64,000 nt of DNA from Candidatus Zixiibacteriota bacterium (GTDB lineage: Bacteria > Zixibacteria > MSB-5A5 > DSPP01): positions 93,201 to 157,200 of the forward strand of contig JAKEHY010000015.1 in the NCBI GenBank assembly GCA_022614805.1, written 5' to 3'. Both the position numbers and the translations under genes were made by a program. Under the pieces are notes generated by a model. That model was not told the DNA's origin and ran no database searches. It was given only the letters and a program-made list of their open reading frames with translations. The first letter of the stretch is position 1, and every line of letters starts with the position of its first letter. Of the stretch, positions 35,717 to 43,576 are shown piece by piece.

Positions 35717-37972
35717 ATGCGGCGGCCGGCTTTCGGAGTGGCGTTTTTACTTTTATTTTGGGCGGCGCAGGCTTTCCCTCAATCCGCCGTGATTTCCGTT
35801 TCCCCCCCTTCGCTTACTTTCAATGCGTTTCAATCCGGTGCTTTGCCCGCTTCCCAGACTGTGGATATCACCAACACCGGCGGCGGGAGTTTGAACTGGT
35901 CGGCCTTCCGGGCGCGCAACTCCTTCTGGCTCTCTTTGGTGCCGACGGTGGGCACGGCCCCCGGCACCGTCACCGTCTCCATCACCGCCACCGGTCTGGC
36001 GCCCAATACGTACTACGACACCATCTTGGTCTACTCTGCCGGTGCGAATAATTCCCCCCAGCGGGTGCCGGTCACCTATACCGTTTCGGTGGCCCCCACT
36101 CCGGCCGTGATTTCGGTTTCCCCCGCTTCGCTTACTTTCAATGCCTTTCAGTCCGGTGCTTTGCCCGCTTCCCAGACTTTGGATATTACCAACACGGGCA
36201 GCGGGACGCTGAACTGGACGGCGGCCGAGGCTCGCAACTCCGGCTGGCTCAATCTGGTGCCGACCAACGGAACCGCTCCCGGCTCCATCACCGTCACTAT
36301 CACCACCACGGGTTTGGTCCCAAACACCTATTACGACACCATCGTGGTTTCTTCTGCCGATGCGAATAATTCCCCCCAGCGGGTGCCGGTCACTTACGCC
36401 GTTTCGGCGGCGCCGACGCCGGCCGTGATTTCACTTTCCCCCGCTTCATTTACTTTTAATGCCTTTCAGTCCGGCGCTTTGCCCGCTTCCCAGACTTTGG
36501 ATATTACCAACACGGGCAGCGGGACGCTGAACTGGACGGCGGCCGAGGCTCTTAACTCTGGCTGGCTCAATCTGGTGCCGACCAACGGAACCGCTCCCGG
36601 CTCCATCACCGTCTCCATCACCGCCACCGGCCTGGCGCCCAATACGTACTACGATACCATCGTAGTTTCTTCTGCCGATGCAAATAATTCCCCCCAGCGG
36701 GTGCCGGTCACTTACACCGTTTCGGCGGCCCCCACTCCGGCCGTGATTTCGCTTTCCCCCGATTCGCTTACTTTCAATGCTTTTCAAACCGGCGCTTTGC
36801 CCGCTTTCCAGACTGTGGATATTGCCAACACCGGCAGTGGAGCCTTGAACTGGACGGCCTTCCGGGCGCGCAACTCCATCTGGCTCTCTCTGGCGCCATC
36901 CCCGACGGAAGGCACAGCCCCCAGCACCATCACCGTCTCCATCACCACCACCAGTCTGGTACCAAACACCTATTACGACACCATCGTGGTTTTTTCTGCT
37001 GACGCGGGGAATTCCCCCCAGCAGGTTCCCGTCACGTATATATTGACGGGCCCCTCCATATTCCCTTCTCCGGACAGCCTCCTGTTTTCGGGCAGCCAGG
37101 GGGGACCCAATCCAGCCGGTCAAATTCTTTCGATAGATGCCACCAGTCCTAACATCGCCTGGTCGGTTTCGAAAAGCCAGAGCTGGCTGGGTTTAACGCC
37201 GGTTGCCGATACCGGGAGCGGGCAGGTGAGCGTATCTGCCAGCCTCGCAGGGTTGGTTGAAGGGGATTACTTTGACTCGATAGTCGTGACGGCCCCCCAG
37301 GCTGTAAATTCTCCCCGCCAGGTGCCGGTGCATCTGCACGTGGAAGGGCCGGTATTGTCATCAGCCTCTTTGCAGGTTTCCCCGGATTCCTTGGATTTCG
37401 ACGCCCAGCGGAATCAACCCATTCCGCCGCAGTCCATCGACATTTCCAACGGCGGACAGCTTCCCCTGAACTGGACGGCGGCCGTCTTGCACGGCGCCGC
37501 CTGGCTTGCCATCGACCCCTCTTCGGGCACCGACGGCGGAACCATAACCGTTACCGTCACGACCGACTTGGACCCGCTGACTTACGTGGATACGATAAAA
37601 ATCGAGGCCCCCGATGCTTTGAACTCCCCCCGTTTCATACCGGTGCGGCTGAATGTGACCACCGACGCGGGAGATGGCCCGGCCAATCGGCCCCGCTCTT
37701 TTGCCCTTTTCCAAAACTATCCCAATCCGTTCAATCCGGCAACCAAAATTGACTTCGCCCTTCCCCGTTCCGGTTACGCCCGGTTGGAGGTATTCAACGT
37801 TGTCGGTCAGCGGATTCGGGTTTTGGTGGATGGGGAACTTTCGGCCGGCTTGCATTCGGTCGTCTGGGACGGCCGGGAATCTTCGGGCCAACTGGTCGGT
37901 TCGGGGATTTACTTCTATCGTTTGAAATCGGAAAACTTATCCGACATCAAGCGAGCGGTGTTCTTAAAGTAA
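35717..37972 (+). CDS. Secreted BACON-repeat protein with FlgD-like sorting tail
   Basis: 751 residues from the ATG at 35717, chosen because GAAAGGA precedes it and a signal peptide (MRRPAFGVAFLLLFWAAQA) starts there. Four near-identical BACON-type Ig repeats of 106 residues follow (about 25-450), each with SLTFNAFQSGALPASQT, DITNTGSGTLNWTA and NTYYDTIVV. Three more diverged repeats come next, and a C-terminal FlgD-like module (FQNYPNPFNPATKI to SGIYFYRLKS). BACON domains are thought to bind carbohydrate or mucin in Bacteroidetes. It is a surface or secreted adhesin-like protein. The DNA repeats invite copy-number change. Confidence 0.85.
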   Translation: MRRPAFGVAFLLLFWAAQAFPQSAVISVSPPSLTFNAFQSGALPASQTVDITNTGGGSLNWSAFRARNSFWLSLVPTVGTAPGTVTVSITATGLAPNTYYDTILVYSAGANNSPQRVPVTYTVSVAPTPAVISVSPASLTFNAFQSGALPASQTLDITNTGSGTLNWTAAEARNSGWLNLVPTNGTAPGSITVTITTTGLVPNTYYDTIVVSSADANNSPQRVPVTYAVSAAPTPAVISLSPASFTFNAFQSGALPASQTLDITNTGSGTLNWTAAEALNSGWLNLVPTNGTAPGSITVSITATGLAPNTYYDTIVVSSADANNSPQRVPVTYTVSAAPTPAVISLSPDSLTFNAFQTGALPAFQTVDIANTGSGALNWTAFRARNSIWLSLAPSPTEGTAPSTITVSITTTSLVPNTYYDTIVVFSADAGNSPQQVPVTYILTGPSIFPSPDSLLFSGSQGGPNPAGQILSIDATSPNIAWSVSKSQSWLGLTPVADTGSGQVSVSASLAGLVEGDYFDSIVVTAPQAVNSPRQVPVHLHVEGPVLSSASLQVSPDSLDFDAQRNQPIPPQSIDISNGGQLPLNWTAAVLHGAAWLAIDPSSGTDGGTITVTVTTDLDPLTYVDTIKIEAPDALNSPRFIPVRLNVTTDAGDGPANRPRSFALFQNYPNPFNPATKIDFALPRSGYARLEVFNVVGQRIRVLVDGELSAGLHSVVWDGRESSGQLVGSGIYFYRLKSENLSDIKRAVFLK
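35789..37060 (+). repeat. Four tandem 318-bp coding repeats
   Basis: Repeat units begin at 35789, 36107, 36425 and 36743. The first three are exactly 318 bp; the fourth is slightly longer because of an insertion (SPTEG). Units 2 and 3 are almost identical over long stretches, which suggests recent duplication or gene conversion. Confidence 0.88.
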
Positions 37973-38070
37973 CACTTTAATCCATATTCAAAACAGGGCC
38001 ATTCATCAAGAATAGACAGTCTTGTTTTTTTACCAATCTCTAATCTCCAGTCTCCAATCCCTGTATTAAA

Positions 38071-38155
38071 TGCCGGAGGCCGGACTCGAACCGGCACCCC
38101 GAAGAATCGGGGAGGGATTTTAAGTCCCTTGCGTCTACCATTCCGCCACTCCGGC
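38071..38155 (-). tRNA. tRNA-Leu (anticodon TAA)
   Basis: An 85-nt class II cloverleaf on the minus strand: acceptor GCCGGAG/CTCCGGC, discriminator A, anticodon stem AGGGA/TCCCT with loop CTTAAAA, a long variable arm CCCCGATTCTTCGGGG, and T-arm GCCGG/CCGGC with TTCGAGT. CCA is not encoded. It reads UUA and UUG. Confidence 0.97.
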
Positions 38156-38260
38156 AACTTATTCAAAATACGGTTTTACTTTTAATCAGGCAAACTTTCA
38201 ACGATTGCGTTGCCCAATCTACTTGAAAAATGCTTAGCCCAGGGGTTTCCGTCCCTGGGT

Positions 38261-38518
38261 TTACCGGTAGACCTCTTTGCGGTGCGCGATGGTCAAAACG
38301 AGAACGATTATTTGCCTGGATTGAATTTGATAAACGATGCGGTAGTTCCCCATCCGGTGGGAAAAACAGCCTTTGAACTCCCCTTTCAACGGTTTCCCCT
38401 CTTCGAAGGGAGCACGGACGATTTCATCCAGCGCCGCCAGAATTCGGGGCCGAATCGCATCGGGCAGGGCCTCGTAGTCCTTTTTGGCCCGCCGGGTGAA
38501 GAGAATCCGGTAGGTCAA
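38261..38518 (-). CDS. RelE/ParE-superfamily toxin
   Basis: 85 residues. YRILFTRRAKKDYEALPDAIRPRIL, PLKGEFKGCFSHRMGNYRIVYQI and TIAHRKEVY are the blocks of RelE-type mRNA interferases of the YoeB/RelE branch. The catalytic-type basic residues R and Y in RMGNYRIVY and HRKEVY are kept. It lies 2 nt after the antitoxin gene, the usual order for Phd/YefM pairs. It should cleave mRNA at the ribosome when the antitoxin is degraded. Confidence 0.92.
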   Translation of the reverse strand: MTYRILFTRRAKKDYEALPDAIRPRILAALDEIVRAPFEEGKPLKGEFKGCFSHRMGNYRIVYQIQSRQIIVLVLTIAHRKEVYR

Positions 38519-38520
38519 AA

Positions 38521-38796
38521 CTACCTTTTCTGCTTTTTACCCGTCACTTTTTCGTAGGGATAGACCCGTCCGGCTCTTGCGTCCGCTTTGGCCTCTTTTA
38601 GCGCCTTGATAAATTCCGGGTCGGATGAAAGCTCCAAAGTTTCCAGCCATCCCTCGTACTCTTCGGCGCTCATCAGAACCGCGACCGGCTTCCCTTTCTT
38701 GGTCAAAAGATACCGCTTGTAGGCCCGGCCGGTTTTGTCCACCATTTCCAACAAATTTTTCCGGGCCTCCGTGGTGGTCAATATCGATACCGACAT
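38521..38796 (-). CDS. Phd/YefM-family antitoxin
   Basis: 91 residues. ILTTTEARKNLLEMVDKT and YLLTKKGKPVAVLMSAEEYEGWLETLE form the N-terminal DNA-binding fold of Phd/YefM antitoxins. The C-terminal part, rich in Ala/Lys/Glu, would wrap the toxin. AAGGAGAAGG precedes the ATG. The pair likely represses its own promoter (38805-38834). Confidence 0.93.
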   Translation of the reverse strand: MSVSILTTTEARKNLLEMVDKTGRAYKRYLLTKKGKPVAVLMSAEEYEGWLETLELSSDPEFIKALKEAKADARAGRVYPYEKVTGKKQKR

Positions 38797-38804
38797 ACCT
38801 TCTC

Positions 38805-38834
38805 CTTATATGCACACTTTAGTGCACACTTCAA
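38805..38834 (-). promoter_or_regulatory. Promoter and operator of the toxin-antitoxin pair
   Basis: On the minus strand a -35 box TTGAAG and a -10 box TATAAG are 18 nt apart. The spacer is built of two copies of AAGTGTGCA in direct repeat, which also form the palindrome TGCAC-N6-GTGCA. Repressor binding would hide the promoter, as expected for Phd/YefM autoregulation. Confidence 0.65.
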
Positions 38835-38918
38835 TCTAATACGATTATCGGCGGCGTCAACCGGAAAATTGATTTATCGGTAAATGAAAATATATTCGGG
38901 GAATGGGGTTCTGGACAG

Positions 38919-40430
38919 GTGAGCAAGGATAAACCGGCCCTCATCATTCACGGCCACTTTTACCAGCCGCCGCGTGAGAATCCGTGGACGGGGGCCGTCG
39001 ACCCGGAACCGTCGGCTCATCCCTTCCCCAACTGGAATGAGCGGATTTTTCAGGAATGCTATCGCCCCAATGCGTTTGCGGAAATCCTCGACGAAAAAGG
39101 CAAGGTCTTAAAAGCGGTGAACAATTACTCCGGCGTAAGTTTCAACATTGGCCCCACCCTCTTTTCCTGGCTGGAGAAGTTTCACCCCGACACGTATCAA
39201 CGCATCCTCAAAGCCGACCAGGAAAGTATCCGCAGGCGCGGCGGGCACGGCAACGCCATTGCCCAAGCCTACGTTCACGCCATTCTGCCTTTGTGCAACG
39301 ACCGGGACCGGCGGACGCTGGTGCGCTGGGGTATGGCCGAGTTTCAGCATCGCTTTGGCCGGTCGCCGGAGTCGCTCTGGTTGCCCGAAACGGCCTGCAA
39401 TGAGGAAACTTTGGGCGTTTTGATTGATGAAGGGCTGAAGTTTGTAATTCTCTCCCCTTCCCAGGCGGAACGGGTGCGGGCAGACAAACAAAAAGACTGG
39501 CTGGACGTGAGTAAGGGAACCATCGACACGGGCCGGCCCTACCGCTTCCTTCACCGGGACGGCTCCGACCGTTCGATAGTTGTTTTCTTTTACAACGATG
39601 CGGTTGCCAAGGCCATCGCATTTGAAGGCGTTCTCATTTCCAGCCGGGCGTTGGTTGACCGCTTTGAAAAGCATTTGGAGGCTTCCAGTTCACTGGTATC
39701 GGCGGCGGTGGACGGCGAATCGTGCGGCCATCATTTTCGGTACGGAGAACGGTGCTTGGCCTACGCACTCGAAGAAGAGGCCCCCAAGAGGGGATTCCGG
39801 ATAACCAACTACGGCGAGTTTTTGGAACATAATCCACCCAAGGTGGAACTTGAACTGAAGAAAAGTCCGGATGGAAAAGGAACGGCTTGGAGCTGCCCGC
39901 ACGGTTTGGGGCGCTGGTACACCGACTGCGGCTGTCAGGTCGGCGGGCAGGAGGGCTGGAACCAAGCTTGGCGGGGCCCTCTGCGGGAAGCGCTCGACCT
40001 GTTGCGGGACAAGTCCGCGCACTTTTTTCAGGAGGCGGAGCTTTTCATCGACCCCTGGAAAGCTCGCGACAGGTATGTTGAGGTATTGCTAAACCCCAAA
40101 ACCCCGCAGAATTTCTTGGAAAAACATCTGAAGAAAAATTCAGGAGAGCGGGAACGGGCGAAGGCGCTTTCGCATTTGGAGTTGCAAAAAGACACCTTGC
40201 TGATGTATTCCAGTTGCGGCTGGTTTTTCGCCGATATTTCCGGGCTTGAATCGGTTTTGGTTATGAAATTCGCCGGCCGGGTGCTTGACTATTTTGATGA
40301 ACTGGGTTTGAAATCTCCCAGAAAAGATTTTTTGGAGATATTGTCCCGGGCCCAAAGCAATTTGCCGAAAACGGGAAATGGCGCGGACGTTTTTCGACGC
40401 TTGGTCGAACCCTTGAGCAAAAAGAAATAA
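38919..40430 (+). CDS. GH57 glycoside hydrolase, DUF3536-type
   Basis: 503 residues from a GTG at 38919. IHGHFYQPPRENPW near the N-terminus, NNYSGVSFNIGPTLFSWLE and the SLWLPETACNEETL block (catalytic-type Glu) are typical of GH57 amylase/mannosidase-like enzymes. The C-terminal part begins LMYSSCGWFFADISGLE, the first motif of DUF3536, and ends about 60 residues later. Many relatives continue for another 250-300 residues, so this is a short form or a shortened gene; the TAA is clean and no remnant of the missing part is visible after it. It would act on alpha-glucan such as glycogen in the cytosol. Confidence 0.85.
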   Translation: MSKDKPALIIHGHFYQPPRENPWTGAVDPEPSAHPFPNWNERIFQECYRPNAFAEILDEKGKVLKAVNNYSGVSFNIGPTLFSWLEKFHPDTYQRILKADQESIRRRGGHGNAIAQAYVHAILPLCNDRDRRTLVRWGMAEFQHRFGRSPESLWLPETACNEETLGVLIDEGLKFVILSPSQAERVRADKQKDWLDVSKGTIDTGRPYRFLHRDGSDRSIVVFFYNDAVAKAIAFEGVLISSRALVDRFEKHLEASSSLVSAAVDGESCGHHFRYGERCLAYALEEEAPKRGFRITNYGEFLEHNPPKVELELKKSPDGKGTAWSCPHGLGRWYTDCGCQVGGQEGWNQAWRGPLREALDLLRDKSAHFFQEAELFIDPWKARDRYVEVLLNPKTPQNFLEKHLKKNSGERERAKALSHLELQKDTLLMYSSCGWFFADISGLESVLVMKFAGRVLDYFDELGLKSPRKDFLEILSRAQSNLPKTGNGADVFRRLVEPLSKKK

Positions 40431-40436
40431 AAAACG

Positions 40437-40823
40437 TTAGGGCACGTCTATGGTCACCTGCCCCGGAAAGGTGATTTGAATGATGCCGGCCCAGGCGCAC
40501 ATACATTTGGAGGTCTGATTTAATGCCGGCATCCCCCCTATGAGCGTAGTGGGGGAACCGGGCGCCCACGGGGCGGGAATGACCGGTATGCAGGGCTGCG
40601 GGGTCAAAACCCCCATCGCCGCCGCCGTCGCGGCGGCTACTTGAGGATTGGCCAGGGACATACACATTCCAAATGGCGGGATGTTTACGAACGGTTTGTT
40701 GTCCATAATACTCGCCGCCGCCGCCCCGCCAACGACTTTACTGGTTGGCAAAACGTTCAGCGTGGAAGGCGCCATCCCAAAACTGCACATCATCATCGCC
40801 CCAGAAGTCACCAGCTTGCCCAT
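40437..40823 (-). CDS. DUF4280 PAAR-like tip protein of the T6SS
   Basis: 128 residues from the ATG at 40823; GGAAGGAGG sits 4 nt upstream. A longer frame to 40919 lacks such a site. The conserved pattern is DUF4280: VTSGAMMMCSFGMAPSTLNVLP, NIPPFGMCMSLANP, ATAAAMGVLTPQPCIP, PWAPGSPTTLIGGMPALN, SKCMCAWAGIIQI. Proteins of this family act as sharpening cones on VgrG-type spikes in place of classical PAAR proteins. Paired Cys residues may bind metal. It is the last gene of the secretion locus, convergent with the GH57 gene. Confidence 0.88.
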   Translation of the reverse strand: MGKLVTSGAMMMCSFGMAPSTLNVLPTSKVVGGAAAASIMDNKPFVNIPPFGMCMSLANPQVAAATAAAMGVLTPQPCIPVIPAPWAPGSPTTLIGGMPALNQTSKCMCAWAGIIQITFPGQVTIDVP

Positions 40824-40902
40824 TTGCCTCCTTCCTGCGTAACCCGAACCCGAAACCGGCATCGGATTTGTGGCCCGGTCTTTGGCGACAAAAAAGGCCG
40901 TC

Positions 40903-41625
40903 TCATTCGTTTTCCGCAAACAACGTCCAGGTTCGGCTCTTTTTCCATTTGGCGATTTCAGCGTTTTTCTCTCTGTCTTCCAAATCGAGAAATGCGCGGG
41001 CGTTCATATAGTACGCCTCCTCGCTTTCGGGATAATTAAGCAAAAGCCGCAAGAGAAGGTAGGCCTCGTCGCAAACCCGCCGGGGCGGAGGTTCCTCCTC
41101 CTCTTTTATCGGCGAAAGCGACGGCGGTATGGGAATTTGGCGGGTGTCCTCCAGCAGCTTTTCAAATTTTTCCAGCGTTTGCTTACGCAATTCCAATTCC
41201 GCTTCCACGACCGTATGCAAAGACCAGTTCAGCTGCCGAAGGTCCGAAGGATTGGGGGCTTCCAGCAAGGGAACCACGACCAGTTCTTCCAGACCGCTCA
41301 AAAGCAGAGCCGCCTTGGCCGACATCTTGGGGTCGTAGCCCTGCCAGTGCTGGACCGCCGCGCGTACCGGCTCCCGTGCCTCGCTTACCACCTGCTGCGC
41401 CAAGGAATCGATTTCCGCTGGCTGGTTCTCCTCCAGTTTACTTAGCTTTTCAACCAATTGCTCCTGCTTCATTCGGTGTTCTCCTCCCTTCTTGCTCTCG
41501 CACCCGTTTAAACCCATAAGGATAGCACTTGCAAGAAAAATGACAACCCCGGACACCCGGCCGCGGCTAACCCATTTGGCTATTACGACCGGTTGGATGT
41601 AATTGGGATGGTTCGTTGGACGCAT
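40903..41625 (-). CDS. Putative lipoprotein with helical repeats, T6SS-associated
   Basis: 240 residues from the ATG at 41625 (GAGAGG upstream). The N-terminus has a basic stretch, a hydrophobic run VVIFLASAILMGLNGC and a lipobox-like Cys, then a charged helical body: coiled coil (VEKLSKLEENQPAEIDSLAQQV), Leu-rich HEAT-like helices, and a Pro/Glu linker. A second start at 41472 (189 residues) has the stronger site GGGAGGAG and would give a cytosolic form. I recognise no family. Lying between a candidate effector and the PAAR-like gene, it could be an immunity protein or an outer-membrane anchor. That is context only. Confidence 0.55.
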   Translation of the reverse strand: MRPTNHPNYIQPVVIAKWVSRGRVSGVVIFLASAILMGLNGCESKKGGEHRMKQEQLVEKLSKLEENQPAEIDSLAQQVVSEAREPVRAAVQHWQGYDPKMSAKAALLLSGLEELVVVPLLEAPNPSDLRQLNWSLHTVVEAELELRKQTLEKFEKLLEDTRQIPIPPSLSPIKEEEEPPPRRVCDEAYLLLRLLLNYPESEEAYYMNARAFLDLEDREKNAEIAKWKKSRTWTLFAENE

Positions 41626-41647
41626 GTTCGCCTCTCTTCAGATTATC

Positions 41648-42781
41648 TCAAATTAAGCGGTAATGCCTTCCTTCGTTTCGCAATATGCGGTTGGTTTTGC
41701 TTACCGCATACTCAAGGCTGGGGCCCCACGATTCATGAGCATTGTAGCGCGGATAAGTCAGGATATAGTACAACCACATACGGGAGACAAAAATTTCCGC
41801 CGTCGCCGTCGTCCAGTAGGCATAGCGTTCGTTACCATCCCGCCGCCAGTTTTTGTAAAACCGGAGAATTCTGTAGTTGTGAACAAATGTGCTGCATCCC
41901 AGATGGGCATAGACCCGGCATTGGAGGTTCGTTGCTCCCAAATCCATCGGCCGGCTGACGGTATCCGTCCAGCCGGCGCGAATGACCACGTGCGGGCCGG
42001 CATGCCCGCCCAAGCGCCCCGGGTAAGACCAAAATTGCTCCCCGGAACCAACCGGGCCAGCCACATGGCGGTTCAGTTCCTCGGCGGTGATGGGTTGGTC
42101 ATGCGGGCCCACCGCAATTCCGACCCTCGTTTTGCGCAACCGTTCCCGGCGGCGGTACTCGTTAATCTCCGGCACCAACTGGTCCAGCGTGCGGCGCACC
42201 AGCCCACCCCTTACTCGTCGGAGGTCCGGGTGGCACTCCTCCCGCGGAAGCGCCAGGGAAGAGCGAACCAGATTGGCCGTATATCCGTGTTCAAGGATTT
42301 CCTGCGCGGGTATGATTATAAAGGTGTATCCCAGGCGGTAAAGACCCGTTAGGGTCGGGTTCGAACCATTCTCCCAATCTTCGCCTACCGTTTGGTCCCC
42401 AAAGCACCCCCCCCGCCCGTAGCGGGCGTGGCCGGCGTAGACCACGTGGATTTCAGGCCTTTGCAGATATCCTTTGAACTCGTCTTTTCTTGTGGTAATC
42501 TCGATGTTAAAGCGCACCCCCTGCACGTCGCTTACGTAGGTCGCTCGTGTGTCGGAAGTAAATACGATGCCGGGAACTTTCTCACGGAGAAAGTCCGGAA
42601 AGCGCCATTTCCTCCCTGTAAAAGTCCGGTAATAGTCGCGGTCCACTTCCTCGGGAAGGTCGCTGTCCCGAAATTGAACTCCCTCCGCAATGGCAATCAA
42701 CCGGGTCTCGTAAGGGGCGAGCGAGCTGACGTGGGACGAGCCGGATGCGCCCCGTGATACGTGAACCGGCGGTTCAGTCAT
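41648..42781 (-). CDS. Candidate T6SS effector with His-Cys dyad (caspase-like), protein C
   Basis: 377 residues, no signal peptide and no family I recognise with confidence. Two motifs suggest a caspase/CHAT/DUF4347-like fold: EIHVVYAGHARYGRG (H118), a strand ending in GH, and CRVYAHLGCSTF (C296), a strand ending in Cys. The spacing of 178 residues is longer than in most caspase-like proteins, so an insertion is required and the assignment is weaker than for the other two. It begins with MTEPPVHVSRG and ends in a basic helix (YAVSKTNRILRNEGRHYRLI). It sits 21 nt after a LysM/PG-binding gene in the T6SS cargo array. Confidence 0.5.
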   Translation of the reverse strand: MTEPPVHVSRGASGSSHVSSLAPYETRLIAIAEGVQFRDSDLPEEVDRDYYRTFTGRKWRFPDFLREKVPGIVFTSDTRATYVSDVQGVRFNIEITTRKDEFKGYLQRPEIHVVYAGHARYGRGGCFGDQTVGEDWENGSNPTLTGLYRLGYTFIIIPAQEILEHGYTANLVRSSLALPREECHPDLRRVRGGLVRRTLDQLVPEINEYRRRERLRKTRVGIAVGPHDQPITAEELNRHVAGPVGSGEQFWSYPGRLGGHAGPHVVIRAGWTDTVSRPMDLGATNLQCRVYAHLGCSTFVHNYRILRFYKNWRRDGNERYAYWTTATAEIFVSRMWLYYILTYPRYNAHESWGPSLEYAVSKTNRILRNEGRHYRLI

Positions 42782-42802
42782 AGTTGGTGCAACCCCTTTC
42801 CT

Positions 42803-43459
42803 TCAAACACCATCATGCAACTGGCAGAGTTGGTCCCGCGTCGCCTGGTCGATTTGGCCGGAAATTTCCAGGCCGACGCTGCTCTGAAAGGCTTTTAAGG
42901 CCTCCTTCGTTTTCGGCCCGAATATACCATCCACCGCTCCGCAGTTAAAGCCCAAATTGTTGAGCCGGGCCTGCACCCCGCTGACTTCCTCGATGGGGTC
43001 CAGATGCCCGATTTTCAAATTCCAGGTCACCCCTTCCCCGGAGCCATCCTCGTTCAGCCATACGGTCAACTTTCCGGCCTCCTCATCCGCCGGGATTTGG
43101 TGCTCGATGAGGCCGTCGCTATCCGTGGTTCCTTCGTAGAGTTGCCCGCCTACCGCCAGTTTATATTTTTTGCCCGCAAAGACATCTCCTTTTTCATCCT
43201 TGAGCGCCAATCGCAGCCAGGTTTTCAGTCTTTTGACCTTAAAGGTGTGCTTGCTCTCCGTGCCGCAGCTTTCCTCTTTTTCCTCCTTGTCGGGTATGAA
43301 AATCTTATCGCCGGGATAGAGGACATTGGGATTCGGCCGCTTTTCTTTGAAATCTTTGTTTTCGGGGTGGTTGTAGATTTTCTTCCAATCGGGGAAGCCG
43401 TACTTTTGGGCAATGCTCGAAAGACACTCCCCCTGTTTGACTTTATGAATTGTGGCCAT
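42803..43459 (-). CDS. LysM and peptidoglycan-binding domain protein (copy B)
   Basis: 218 residues. A LysM domain at the N-terminus (HKVKQGECLSSIAQKYG, NVLYPGDKIFIP), a central Ig-like beta region (LRLALKDEKGDVFAGKKYKLAVGGQ, LIEHQIPADEEAGKLTVWL), then a PG_binding_1 domain (VSGVQARLNNLGFNCGAVDGIFGPKTKEALKAFQSSVGL). There is no signal peptide, so it is not a free periplasmic enzyme. In phage and T6SS-like loci such proteins act at the baseplate or hub. It is paralogous to 49024-49671. A promoter-like sequence sits just upstream (43475-43503). Confidence 0.82.
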   Translation of the reverse strand: MATIHKVKQGECLSSIAQKYGFPDWKKIYNHPENKDFKEKRPNPNVLYPGDKIFIPDKEEKEESCGTESKHTFKVKRLKTWLRLALKDEKGDVFAGKKYKLAVGGQLYEGTTDSDGLIEHQIPADEEAGKLTVWLNEDGSGEGVTWNLKIGHLDPIEEVSGVQARLNNLGFNCGAVDGIFGPKTKEALKAFQSSVGLEISGQIDQATRDQLCQLHDGV

Positions 43460-43474
43460 AATAATGTCCCTGCA

Positions 43475-43503
43475 TAAATATAGTAATTTAAGGTATGGTC
43501 CAA
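43475..43503 (-). promoter_or_regulatory. Possible internal promoter of the cargo array
   Basis: On the minus strand TTGGAC and TATTTA boxes are separated by 17 nt in an AT-rich 117-nt gap upstream of the LysM copy B gene. It would express LysM-B, candidate effector C and the lipoprotein separately from the rest. Confidence 0.35.
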
Positions 43504-43576
43504 AACATAAGACATATGAATCTGTTACAGATGACCATAGATGAGCGACTATTACCCATATTCTATTGTCTTCTTA

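Noticed and set aside
35789..37060. CRISPR-like regular repeats
   Set aside because: The period is 318 bp and the repeats are in-frame coding sequence of one protein; they are domain duplications, not CRISPR.
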